A stretch of 64,000 nt of DNA, from assembly GCA_047967505.1 (NCBI GenBank), contig CM106539.1, one strand, 5' to 3'. Of the stretch, positions 1 through 9,829 are shown one piece after another; positions within the stretch are counted from its first letter, which is position 1, and the number at the start of each line of letters is the position of its first letter. Origin of the DNA: Dipteris shenzhenensis (lineage: Eukaryota > Polypodiophyta > Polypodiopsida > Gleicheniales). Position numbers and translations under genes: made by a program. The notes below the pieces were generated by a model that was given only the letters and a program-made list of their open reading frames with translations, made no database searches and had not been told where the DNA came from.

Positions 1-229
1 AAGGTGTGTGACCACCCAGTCAAGGAGAAGCATACAGCCAAGGATACAGACAGAGGAAGACATAAGGATCAGCTCAAAGGAAGGAAAGAAGCCACAGCCC
101 CATTGGTTTCACAAGTGTGGATAATTATGTTGCAAGATTATGATGGGGATGAGGAAAATGAGGATGAACTTCAGGATGTGATAAGAAAAGATCACTCTAG
201 AAAGACATCAAGGAGGCCCTAAAGATTGG

Positions 230-916
230 AGTAACCAGAGATGTCAAGTTCATCTCGGGACACTTACAAATGGCATTGACCCCCTGAGCCTAGACAGAAG
301 ATCAAGTTGGGAGAGAAGCATGTGCAGATGTCAAAGTATGATGGAGACCATAAACCCGAGGTTTTGTTTGGATGATTCAAGAGCCTAGACACATACTTTG
401 CATGAGAGAGACCATGGAGCAGGCCAAACTGAATTTTGCTACTTTGCTTCTCAGTGGATCAGCCATTTTACAAGATATGATGTCCAAGCTTGGCTGGAAT
501 TTAAAAGACAAATACAAAAACATTTCCTACCACTTCAGTTTGAGTCAGAGATACTGATTGATTGGGACAGCGTTAGACACAGACAGGAGAGTCTATTTGG
601 GAGTACACAGAGCAATTCTAGATGACACTCATGAATATGCAAACTTTCGAAAAGAAGTCAAAGCAGGAACAAGCCGGTAAGTATCTTAGTGGCTTTGTAT
701 AGAACTTTTCAAACTGAAATAAAATGTTTCAGCCTTAAAACTTCAAAGGAGATCAGGAGAAAAGAGGAGACGGTGGAACGTTTGCCTCCAAGAAAGCCAC
801 AGTTTAGAAAGAAAAGAGAGAGATTTCAAGTGAATAAACCAAAATTTTCCACTAGTAGCATCGTACAGAAGCCCGCCCAACCTTCATCCAAGTACGCTAC
901 GCCGCTGCGGATGTAG
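230..916 (+). pseudogene. Ty3/gypsy-type gag relic
   Basis: Decayed capsid-precursor (Gag) remnant, spread over all three plus frames. Near 330-385 one frame reads like the start of a gypsy capsid domain (SKYDGDHKPEVLFG, then a stop, then FKSLDTYFA). Around 475-580 another reads WLEFKRQIQKHFLPLQFESE, the W-x-x-F-x-x-x-x-x-x-x-F pattern of the Retrotrans_gag region. About 590-660 reads WEYTEQF, the usual 'Y-x-x-x-F' block. A basic segment follows (about 740-840). Several stops and at least two frame changes rule out function. No protease, RT or LTR is recognisable next to it, so this is an isolated fragment. Family assignment is by remembered motif pattern only. Confidence 0.5.
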
Positions 917-920
917 GTAT

Positions 921-2080
921 TGCCAAGACCTTATTGCGAAAGTTCGGGGCTCCAAACACTGTAGCCCCGGTAAAAGCTGCCACAAAACACTTATCCTTGC
1001 GCTCATCCACCACAATTTGCTGATATCGGCATTCAGCACAACGGAATGCTCGATCACCCCTGCAATCCAATCCGAGAGAAACAGTCTAGAACTCCAGCTA
1101 AAGAATGCCTGAAATCATTATTGAATACTTGCAATATTGGGAGAGCAACGTGGAAAACAAGTCAAAGCGCCGATACCTCTTCCTTCAGAGTGCTCACCTC
1201 CCTCCATAGCCAAAGCCTGCCGATGAAGCGCTTGTTTGGAAACCTGACAAATGTAGAGCTTGAAATGGTTGTAACTTGGAAGGGGCTTATGTCATGGAGG
1301 GGTATAAACGTTCGAAATAGGGTTTTTATTAGCACTGCCCCGCTAGGGGCAGGCTATAGCAACGAGAGAGTTGCCCTTTGAGGGCCCATCTAAAGCGGAC
1401 TTGTTAAGGTGGATTTTTGCATTGGAAAAGGAGACTTTCCACACAAAAAAAGGTAAGCTCTCCGCTCCCTCTCTGCCTCTCTCGCCTCTCTGTTGGCTTC
1501 ATATGCAAGCATGCAAACACCAAACAAGTAAGTCGTGTGTCGACCAGCTGTATTAGCATCCAAACACAGAAAAGCGGATTGCTTCCCTCTTTTCCATCAA
1601 CACCGGAACATGGTAGCTTCTGGTCCGAATCTGTTTGGCTCTATCGGCCCAGTGTAAGGTATTTTGAGTCTCTCCAAAAGATAAATTACTCAGGCTGACG
1701 TTTAGGAAAATACAAGTTTGACAGGTACCCGTGTAAGTCCCACACCCAAAACGGCCTCATACTTATGTCAGCAGCAGTGCCAAAACTCGAAAGTCAGATG
1801 CTGCAGCGTGCTGATAAATACCTTTAAGAGCTGGAAGGTCTTTCTCTACGCTCTAGTTGGATGTGCAGCTGTGGAGGCCTGCATTGAGTGCTCTTTCGCT
1901 CATCCGTTCTCTTCTGCGCTCAGTGGATTCTTCTTCGTATCACTTTATAGTAGCTATATACGCCTTTCAACAACACGCTCAGTGATAAAATGTTGCACGG
2001 ACATTTATAGATCGAGATCGAGAGAGAGAGAGAGAGAGGACTTTTTGGAAAGTGCTTTCTGCTAATGCATGAAGGCTTTC
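921..2080. other. Unassigned region with one dispersed repeat and short GA tract
   Basis: No gene is supported. On the minus strand about 905-1078 is an open stretch with a CAEC motif and a protein-like composition, possibly an exon of something I do not recognise. A dispersed repeat lies at 1321-1385 (listed separately) and a (GA)9 tract at about 2020-2038. Confidence 0.4.
1321..1385 (+). repeat. Dispersed cassette copy 1 (GCTAGGGGCAGG repeat)
   Basis: The block from TTTTTATTAGCACTGC through GCTAGGGGCAGG and GTTGC to TTTGAGGGCCC recurs, diverged, at 3446-3511 in the same orientation. The core CCCCGCTAGGGGC is itself a short palindrome. The copies lie about 2.1 kb apart. They could be ends of one old non-autonomous element or two copies of a short repeat; I see no coding sequence between them that belongs to an element. 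Confidence 0.55.
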
Positions 2081-2149
2081 TCACTGTAGTATTGACATAT
2101 TTTGTGTTCTTATGTGAAAATTTTCACCTCCAGGTTCTGTCTTTTGTAT

Positions 2150-2383
2150 TATTTTGTTGACTGTCGAGAAAGTAATGTGCCTTTTGCCCTCTAACAGAGC
2201 ATGGATACAGCTGCTGAGGACTAACAAGGATCTGTTGATGTTTGCACCCTCTAGTGACCTGATAGTGCGCTGATCCGTTGCTAAAGCTCTCTCTGAACCA
2301 GCCAAGTCAATCAGCGATAACTTTCCAACGCGAGATGCCAAAAGGGAGTCTTCTCGCAGTTGCACTATGTACTCTACACTAAC
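2150..2383 (-). pseudogene. Kinesin-8 motor-domain exon fragment
   Basis: One exon's worth of a kinesin motor on the minus strand. It starts at a good acceptor (GGCACAG then GTTAGTG, exon from 2383) and reads VSVEYIVQLREDSLL, then VGKLSLIDLAGSERALATD and RSLEGANINRSLL-LSSCIHALLEGK. This is the switch II (DLAGSER) to N-I-N-R-S-L block. 'ALATDQRT-RSLEGANINRSLL' is the wording I associate with plant kinesin-8 (KIN-8). After GKRHITF near 2168, where the family continues HIPYR-SKLT, the frame shifts and homology fades. No exons for the P-loop or the neck are seen nearby. It is therefore a gene fragment, probably copied with its intron border. Motor function (ATP-driven movement on microtubules) is not possible from this piece. 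Confidence 0.85.
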
Positions 2384-2399
2384 CTGTGCCAGCCATGTT

Positions 2400-3120
2400 C
2401 AAGCAGAGTCTTTACCCCCAAATTCGAATTCAAAATTGACATCATGAGAACTCGATGTCAAGTATACCTGCAAGATCGCAGGGGAACGGGGAGAAGTCTC
2501 GTTCACTCTTGTTGGTTCTGTGGTTCTATTTTGATTGCCCTGCTGAAGCAATGCCATTACCTGTGTGCATCCATACCCTATGAGATCTTCTCTCTCTCTC
2601 TTTCTCTCTCTCAGAGGTCCCATAGGCCGGTTTTGGTCTTCAGAGGACGATAATATATTCTTCTTCTTCTTCTTCTTCTCCACATATGTAATGGTAGCAG
2701 TGTTGTGCTACAAGAGCACCAACCTCATCGGCGGAACAGGCTGAACAGGCTTGATATTGTGTGAGCGCTGCCGCAATAATGCCCTGCATAGCCTAGAAGT
2801 TGTGCGCCAGTATGGTTCTATGCAAACGTTTCCTTGTGTATAGCAAGGTGATGGGTCCAGCCGAAAAGAGAAGAACGGAGGAGGAGTTCTAGCGATTTGA
2901 AACCTGCAAAGACTCTTTTTGTGTGAAGAAGCTCTTCCCACGGGACTTTGTTCTTGTGAGTCACGACCGCGCGTCGTTCCGCGAGTTTGATCTTGTGCTT
3001 CAGGAGAGAAGCTAGGATTTGCTTGGATGCAATGCAATGAAATGCAGGCTAGACTCTCGGAAAGCGAACGGGCTCCTGTGCTGTAGAGCAGAAGGGGAGA
3101 ACACTTAATGTTCATCCACA
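2400..3120. other. Unassigned region with TC and TTC microsatellites
   Basis: Holds a TC tract at about 2587-2611 and a TTC tract at about 2658-2679. A 135-codon open frame on the minus strand (2708-3115) has no recognisable domain and no codon pattern I would trust. Nothing else is supported. Confidence 0.4.
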
Positions 3121-3129
3121 GGTCCCCTT

Positions 3130-3360
3130 GGTTTTGAAGAACCAGGAAATATGCTCTCTTTGGAAGGTGAACTTTCTTTTATATTTATTTATATTTTCTA
3201 ATAGGAAGGTTCCACGTGGCACTTAGAGGAGAGAGGTTCTAGGCAAAGTAGGACTCGACTTGGCGATGGAGAGAGAGAGACGAGAGAGAGGAAGCCCATC
3301 ATAGACGGGTCGATTTACTCGTTTGAAGAACTAGGAAATATGCTCTCTTTTGGCTATAGG
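3130..3360 (+). repeat. Direct repeat pair (GAAGAAC-AGGAAATATGCTCTC)
   Basis: About 3136-3170 and 3326-3355 share a block running from GTTTTGAAGAACCAGG or GTTTGAAGAACTAGG to AAATATGCTCTCTTT. The copies are about 190 bp apart, in the same orientation. Between them are a GA tract and a TA-rich stretch. This may be part of the same repeat cluster as the 1321/3446 cassette. Confidence 0.6.
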
Positions 3361-3445
3361 GATTCAGGAAAGATAATGTTTTTATAGCACATGGACCGCT
3401 TCTCTCATAAGAAACGTCGTCTATCAAATCAAAGTCATTTGTCCT

Positions 3446-3511
3446 TTATTAGCACTGCTGCCCGCTAGGGGCAGGGCTCTAGCTACTAGAAAGTTGCTCA
3501 TTTGAGGCCCT
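3446..3511 (+). repeat. Dispersed cassette copy 2
   Basis: Second copy of the block described at 1321-1385 (TTATTAGCACTGC, GCTAGGGGCAGG, GTTGCTCATTTGAGG), with small insertions and substitutions. Downstream (3530-3600) a short GC-richer stretch contains a locally inverted GGGGCACTGCCC motif. Confidence 0.55.
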
Positions 3512-3674
3512 TTGAAAGAGGAACAACTCAGCACTTGGGGGCACTGCCCTAGGCAAGTGTGCCTCTTGTTTCCTTCCTATTTTCAACGGGCAACCATTTT
3601 TCCCTCCTATTTCCTATGTTCCATAACATAAGGAAACCATATGAAATCCTTAAATGACCCAAAGTTGTCCTACA

Positions 3675-3880
3675 GAAAATTGAAAGAGAGATGCAAGCAT
3701 TAAATGTTAGGCTATGCGATGCATGTCTCTAGCTCACGAACAAAAAACTCTAATGAACAGAAAATCGATGCATCTATGAGCTGTGTCTGGCTCAAAGTGG
3801 CAAAATGCTGAATAGAAATTGCAAGAGATATGCAAGCATTAATGTGAGGCTATTGGTTGCATCTACGAGTTGTGCCATTC
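3675..3880 (+). repeat. Diverged tandem duplication, about 140-bp unit
   Basis: The blocks starting near 3676 (GAAAATTGAAAGAGAGATGC) and 3817 (GAAATTGCAAGAGATATGC) both run through AAGCATTAA-TGT-AGGCTAT. Each is followed by GCATCTA(T/C)GAG(C/T)TGTG, or similar, in the spacer. I read two imperfect copies of one unit. Confidence 0.5.
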
Positions 3881-4345
3881 TCAATGTAGCAGAATAAAGA
3901 GGAGCAAATAATTTCAGACATGCAGAGTTGAAATGGCAGGTTATGCAATCATGAAATAGATGTAATAGACAACAATGTCTTTTGATTTGTGAATGCCAAC
4001 ATTATTTTTGGTGGAATAAAGAATTTGCAAACTCAACACATCTAGAGATGGACAGGGAAGATTTGAAGATTGTCAACATATCATGCACTCAACCCGTTCC
4101 CTCTCAACTTTTCCTCAAGCTCTTGGACAAGCTGAGGAACGTTAGTCTTGTCCTTGAAGACACTGTACATTGCAGTCGAAGAGATTTCACTGTACATTTG
4201 GCTTGTGGTGGTGGTGAAGAGATTACATGTTTCTTGGGGATGGAATGATGGGCAAGAAGCTGCTGCAACAGTAAGCACATAAGGGATGTTGATGCTCCAG
4301 CAGGTTGATTACTTTGCTTGGGAGGGACGGCTGTCTACAGTGTTG
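3881..4345. other. Unassigned region
   Basis: No gene, RNA or mobile-element hallmark is recognised. A minus-strand open stretch at 4081-4278 (containing QLVQELEEKL) could be an exon scrap, but I cannot match it to any family. Confidence 0.3.
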
Positions 4346-4349
4346 CCTT

Positions 4350-4680
4350 CTACGGCTATAGTGGACTTTCTTTGTAGGACCTTGGCTAGCTATGCCTACA
4401 GTGGATTATGTCTTTTGTAGGCTCTTGGCTCCATGGCTATGGCTATTGTGGCCTATGTCTTTGCAGGCTCATGGCTACAGTGAATACATGTCTTTTGCAG
4501 GGTCTTGGCTCCATAGCTATCGCTATGGAATCACGTGTGCCTTCGCTTCAATGTTTTGCACCCCCACCTTGGCTATGGCTATGGCTATGGATATGGCTGT
4601 GGCTATGGCCGTGGCTATGGCTGTGGTTGTGGTTGTGGTTGTGGTGGGTCTTTACCTACCTTGACTATGGCTTCAATGTT
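4350..4680 (+). repeat. Minisatellite grading into (GGCTAT)n hexamer array
   Basis: From about 4350 to 4545 a 35-50 bp unit repeats imperfectly (CTACAGTGGATTATGTC, TTTTGTAGGCTCTTGGCTC). From about 4573 to 4630 it becomes a hexamer run (ATGGCT)n that grades into GGTTGT repeats to about 4650. The minisatellite unit itself contains GGCTATGGC, so the hexamer may have grown out of it by slippage. Confidence 0.8.
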
Positions 4681-4744
4681 TTGTATCCCCTACTGAGAAT
4701 AGCTCTGTTTTGCTTACTACGCACCCCACCAAGTCTATTTGACC

Positions 4745-4945
4745 TTCAATCATTGCATAACCTGTAATCTTAAGCCCATGCAAAGCATAACCTGCAATCT
4801 TAAGCCCATGCAAAGCATAACCTGCAATCATTGCATTCCACATCACCACACTAAGTCTTTTTGACCATCAGTCAATGCATAACCTGCAATCATAAGTCCT
4901 ACAATGCATAACCTGCAATCATTGCATTCCACGTCACCACACCAA
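4745..4945 (+). repeat. Tandem repeat, unit about 31 bp (GCATAACCTGCAATC)
   Basis: GCATAACCTGTAATCTTAAG / CCCATGCAAA is repeated directly, then again as partial and diverged copies (GCATAACCTGCAATCATTGC, ATTCCACATCACCACAC) up to about 4945. At least five starts of GCATAACCTG(C/T)AATC are visible. Noncoding. Confidence 0.8.
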
Positions 4946-4949
4946 GCTT

Positions 4950-5430
4950 CCACAAATTTAAAAAAACTCCAGTAGTTGGACAGCCTCTTCACATTGCCCA
5001 TATTGCACACATCCTGTAATCAGACAAAAGAGAAACATTTGCTTGGTAAGCCCTCAACACTAATCAACACAACAATCATCTTAATTTTGCACCTCAGCAA
5101 ACCTACTATGATAGGTATAAACAGAGAATGAAGAACACTCACAAAAGGCTCTCAAGGTGACCTTGAATATACTGCATGATTGGTTATCTTCTTACCTTGC
5201 CATGTATATACAATTGCCTTGTAGTGTATTTACAATGGAGAAAATAAGCAAGCCTCTCCGAGATGTTAGTTAACCCTGTTTTCATCGCAAACAATCACTA
5301 CTAAGGTAATAATTCAAAATGACAAGTAGAAATAGAACAATTTATTTATTAAGTCAACATCATCCAAGGTGAAACAAAAAGTAGTATATAAATTACCTGA
5401 GAGCTATCCCCACCATCTTTTTGCTTCAAT
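4950..5430. other. Unassigned AT-rich region downstream of the trihelix/SAM relic
   Basis: No coding signal. It would be the 3' flank of the minus-strand relic that ends at 5433. I see no repeat or RNA gene in it. Confidence 0.3.
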
Positions 5431-5432
5431 TT

Positions 5433-6740
5433 TTAAATCTCCTTCCAAATGTGCCTTGCAGGTCCAACTGGGATGAGAAGCTCACTTCGAAGGTCTTCCT
5501 CTTTCAAACACACCAATGCTGCCCAATCCACCTCCCCCCTTGCAAAATTGGCGGCATACTTTTCTCTCCCTATAGAAGCAAACCAACTAGAGACTTTCTC
5601 ATCAACACAACTTTCTTGTTGCATGGGAGCATTTCTTTCCTCCGATTCTTTCACTAACTGCCTTGCTAGTGAGGAAACAGCCTTGATGGCTCATTCATCT
5701 CCTCATGGCTTTGCCGTGCTTCAAACTTATCCATTACCTTATCCATTGCATCAAAGACAATGGACTAGATATGAGTGCTTCTCTTTGGTCTCTTGCCACC
5801 CATCCCCGAAACACCTTCCTCCTGCAACTCCTCTCCACAAGTGGGTCCTCGTGCCCCTCCTACTACACTCTAACATCTAGATTGTGAAACAATCTTTGGC
5901 CTTCTGTGAATGACTTTGTGTATTGCATTCAAAACTTGATCCTTGAACAGTATATATTCTGCACCTTCTGCCTCATTATCATCTCCAAATCCAGATTGAC
6001 TTAGCAAACGTTTAAACTCGGCATTGTACCTTTTCTTGTCTCTATAACTTTCCCATTGCCTCACAGGATACCCCCTGATCCCATCTTGATGGCAATTGTC
6101 ACCCACAACTCATGATGAGTGGTTAGAGTCTCAAATTTGGGTTGCATCTCTAGGCGAAAGTTTACTAAATCAATTAGCTCACTAGCTAAATATCTCTTTC
6201 CCCTTTGTGGATTATTGTCTTCATATTAAGCTCCTTCAGCTTCAGAGAAGGCCAATCTTTCATCTTTACTGACTTCCCGTTAGAAACCTATTGGCTGTCA
6301 TCGAAGGGGTTGTGTGTTTCCGTAGAGCTAGGATAGGGCGAGGGATTAGCAGTAGGGCATTGAGTGCTCTCCCTCCAAGATTCAATACTATCCAATTCTA
6401 TGCGGAATCCCTCTTCCTCGTGATAACTAGAGAATGATGACATCCGGGATTGCTGAAGTGTAGCTTGTGGAAATGCATGTTGTGAGAAATCTCTAGGATG
6501 AAATCCATAAATTCCCATTGATTGATATTGCAAAAAAGGGGTGTTCATTCTATCAAAAGGCTACTAGAGAGGGTGTGGAAATGAGGATAGAGGTGGGTGA
6601 TTTAAGCTTGGATAGTATTCTTGTCTAATCGGCAAGCCTTGTTGCTGCTGAACAAATTGTGGCCTTTGTTGCTCACATGAACTCATACTTGGAATGCTTT
6701 GGTAGGGAGCTCTAATTGTAGGATTTATTGACACTTCCAT
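5433..6740 (-). pseudogene. Broken trihelix (MYB/SANT-like) plus SAM-domain gene
   Basis: Reading the minus strand from an ATG at 6740, a Q/S/P-rich N-terminus (with a run of four Q) runs to about 6288. It is interrupted in frame by two adjacent TAG codons (6561-6566) and ends FDDSQ plus another stop. After a frame change near 6190, the next block reads ELIDLVNFRLEMQPKFE, then HHELWVTIA. After a second change near 6075 it reads VRQWESYRDKKRYNAEF. This W...LI, LW..IA, W..Y spacing fits a trihelix DNA-binding domain. A spacer with GKRPKRS (NLS-like) follows. The last block, 5433-5654, reads WFASIGREKYAANFARGEVD and then LKEEDLRSELLIPVGPARHI, a SAM fold. The intact ancestor was probably a nuclear DNA-binding protein with a SAM oligomerisation domain. 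At least three stops and two or three frameshifts make this copy dead unless some breaks are introns. Confidence 0.6.
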
Positions 6741-6799
6741 TCTCAAGAGATCCTACTGCAAATAAAACCAATGCAAATTGATTTTAAAAAATGAGAAGC

Positions 6800-6972
6800 T
6801 TTGATTCACAAGAACGATTATTTTAAAGTAATCATCAGAGCAAACATTGACAATATGAGTACCTCTACCCTGCTCAACCATGATGTGAACCTTTGATTCA
6901 CAAGAATGATTATTTTCAAGTAATCTTCAGAGCAAACATTAACAATATGAGTACCTCTACCCTGCTCAACCA
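6800..6972 (+). repeat. Tandem duplication, about 91-bp unit
   Basis: TTTGATTCACAAGAA(C/T)GATT through GAGTACCTCTACCCTGCTC to AACCA occurs starting at 6800 and again at 6891. There are only a few substitutions (ACGATTATTTTAAAG against ATGATTATTTTCAAG). It lies just upstream of the trihelix/SAM relic. Confidence 0.9.
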
Positions 6973-7139
6973 GCATTGCATAGGAATGTAAATGAAGAGA
7001 TAATCTACATCTCTTCGTTCAAGCACATTTTCAAACAAAATAAGCCTATCACTAAAACATACAAAGAAAATAGCGCAGTAAGGCCACAAGATCACAAGGT
7101 GAAATTTACATGTCTTTGAATATGGTAGGAGCAACTTAC

Positions 7140-7760
7140 ATTGCTTAGTTAGCTCACTAAAATACCTACGTCATCTATTTGGTCGTATTGTCACAACATC
7201 ATTTCGATGGATGGTGTGATTGTAACCCTTTAACCAGCACCATGCTATGAATCACCGATCAAGGGTAGATCATAGTTCAGATTTGTGTGCTCAGAACTTC
7301 AGATTTCTTAACACAGCTGTACAACATACCTTTAGATTACTAACAACCAATCCATGTGCCTGCTAAACAAACATTTTGTCCACATGGAGTAGACATAAAA
7401 TGGGGCTTTTGCCTATCTGCTCTTGCCTTGTAAGTTGTCACTCTGCAATAATTGTAATTTAGTAGAACATAGCTAGACCCTCTAGCTAGTACTAGAGTTG
7501 GAGAAAGAACAATAGTAAAAGCAACCCTTTAATGGAATGCACATTAACCCTGTACTTTCTTTCTAAGATCAAGACAACTGCAAGCCCTCTAAATGCCAAC
7601 ATATGCACGATATGACAATCATCATTAGGAAAAAGCAAAGCTCATTTTGGGGCCATGTAAGAAATTCATGATCTTCTAATTTTCTTGGCTCAAAATTAAA
7701 AATTTCTAAAGTGAGAAGCACAAATTTATACGGTTGAGCATTCAATTGGAGATATAAATC
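7140..7760. other. Unassigned region
   Basis: AT-rich DNA with no coding signal, repeat or RNA gene that I can support. Confidence 0.3.
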
Positions 7761-7763
7761 ATG

Positions 7764-8150
7764 AAACAGATAAACTGACATTTTGAAGTTTCCGTTTGAG
7801 AGTTTTTAGTATGATATAAATGCTATTTCCAAGGACTCAAATGCTTTTCTACTAATTTGGTGTGGAATTTGGTGGTTTTGGCATCACCATTGCATTTGGA
7901 GCAGGCAAAAACCCCCAGAAATGACTTTTGAATCACTAAATTTGGCCTTCCGGAGGGGTAAAAAACGACCAAAACAGGTGCCTGACAAGAGTGCTTAAGA
8001 AAGTTTTCTTAAGCACACTCTTGTCAGGTGCCTAGGTGCCATTAAGCACACTCTTGTCAGGTGCCTATCATAAATGCTACACCAAATCTCGAAATAGATA
8101 AACTAATATTTTGAAGTTCCCGCTTGAGTATTTTTGAATGTGTCATAAAT
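7764..8150. repeat. Foldback unit inside a direct repeat
   Basis: A near-perfect inverted repeat: 7976-8003 (AGGTGCCTGACAAGAGTG, CTTAAGAAA) pairs with 8004-8034 (TTTTCTTAAGCACACTCTTG, TCAGGTGCCT), with two mismatches and a 2-base gap and almost no loop. A third arm copy in right-arm orientation sits at 8043-8066. Flanking this, 7766-7822 and 8094-8150 are direct repeats (GATAAACT-A-ATTTTGAAGT, CCG-TTGAG, then ATAAATG). It could be a foldback or MITE-like element, or a small hairpin-RNA source; there is no evidence for transcription. Confidence 0.75.
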
Positions 8151-9825
8151 GTCTTCCTGGAGAGGTCAAAATCACCAAAAATGTCAGTGTGTCGAGCATC
8201 TCTAGAGAGATAAAGTCTATTTTTTTGAAAAAAGAAAAGAATTTCCAACATAACGTTGGCCTCTCTCTCATTGGAGGATCTCTATTTTGTCTCTAACCTA
8301 AAAGGCCCCGAAATGAGCAATGTTGTTGCTCCAATTATGTACACAAAAGCAGGAGTCTAAACGTCATTTTGTCGTGAATGAAAGATTGCTGCATAAAACT
8401 TATCAAAACACCCGCATTTTGAGATAAATCAATGTGATCAATTGGTTTACGAGAGAAGCTTAGAATGAAAATCTTCTTATGTGTGGATTCCTATAGAAGC
8501 ATCCTATGCATGATCAATCCACGACTTTGCGATATTGCCTTATATCTACTTGAAAAGAAGATACAAAGTTGATCGCTAAATAGATAGAGTTGACAGGACT
8601 GGGCAGGCAACTCATGGCAAAGCTGCATGGCAGATGGTGACTGGAAAAGCTGGTAGGAAATACAAGATGCTTGAGCTTGCTTCCTCAATTTGAATTAGTT
8701 ACAAGCCTCAGAAATCTTGCATGAAGAATGAGAAAGAGCTACGGTCAAGCCCGGCTTTGCAAAGAATGGACGAGCAAAAATGACTAGAGGAGAAAGGGAG
8801 GGAGGGGGGTCTCTAGATGCTCCAGACCCTAGCCGTATCTCTTCATTGGGTCATCCCAAATGAAGTTTTACCAAATACCACTTTTTTAAATGTAAATTTT
8901 ATTTTCCTTTCCTTGTTCCTTTTTTTTGTGCAAAAGACCATCATCGGGGACAATTCTCCTAGAGAAACTTCTTTCTTGTTAGTCTTTGGATTTTGTTGAG
9001 CTTGTCGAGTCTTATAACCAAGTTGATAAGAGTATTGGCAAGCTAGACTAGCATAGGCACTTGACACTTGATTTCATATGTTGATTTGCATTTGCCAAAT
9101 GTGCAACCCCTACATTTTGAATGAGGGATGCTTGGATTGTATTCCGTCCATCAATTATGCATGCCTTTGTAGTGTTGATTCTTCTTTTTGTATTGATGCA
9201 TGTAGTTTTGTATCTTTATGCTTTGAATCACTTGGGATTGATTCTTTAGTGTTAAAAGTAGTCCACTTTGTCTTGGGATTAAATGGAGCTCTTTTTGTTG
9301 AGGAAAATTTGTCTTGGATGACTTCATGCTTAGTGTGTGCCTTCTTTTTATGGACATAGAGTAACTCTCTACAAGTTCCACACATTGTCGTGTAGGTACC
9401 CAAAGTTCCTATAGCTCATTGCATGCTCTTTAAATAGTTGCAAGTTTTGTTGGAATAGGGGGATTCTCAACTTGATGAATTGTTTGGGGATCCATGCCCA
9501 TCTAAGCTTCTATCAGATTGCTGATGTTTATTTGGTACATTTGGTACAAAGCAGTGCACATATTTCTTTTGTATCCAGATAGATTTTATCCTTGGTTGTT
9601 TACATTACACCGAATTATATGGGGTGGAATGCTCATTGTGTTTGAATGACCCTTTCCTTTCCTGTCGATGGGTCCATGTTGTCATTTTCTTATGTTGTGT
9701 TTTGATTGTGTGATTGTCTTTGGAGTCCTCTTTGATCTTTATTATGGAGCATATCTTGCCATGGGATGCTTCTTGTTGTCTTGATATTATTGACTCCTTC
9801 TTTTGAATGCTGACAATTGGTGTAG
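8151..9825. other. Unassigned AT-rich region
   Basis: No domain recognised. Short open stretches on both strands at 8843-9067 and 9078-9400 have no family match that I can make. The right part (from about 9700) may be the 3' end of the coiled-coil relic that follows. Confidence 0.3.
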
Positions 9826-9829
9826 GTAT

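Noticed and set aside
905-1078. Minus-strand stretch with CAEC and FVAAFTGATVFGAPNF-like reading
   Set aside because: It looks like real protein and has an AG before it, but two other frames are also partly open and I cannot match a family. Not listed as a gene.
2708-3115. 135-codon minus-strand open frame
   Set aside because: No domain, first codon not clearly ATG in a good setting, surrounded by repeats.
4745-4945. Short regular repeats as a possible CRISPR array
   Set aside because: The units are contiguous tandem repeats without unique spacers, in eukaryotic DNA with no cas-like genes.
8843-9403. Overlapping open frames on both strands (60-93 codons)
   Set aside because: No motif, conflicting frames, AT-rich context.
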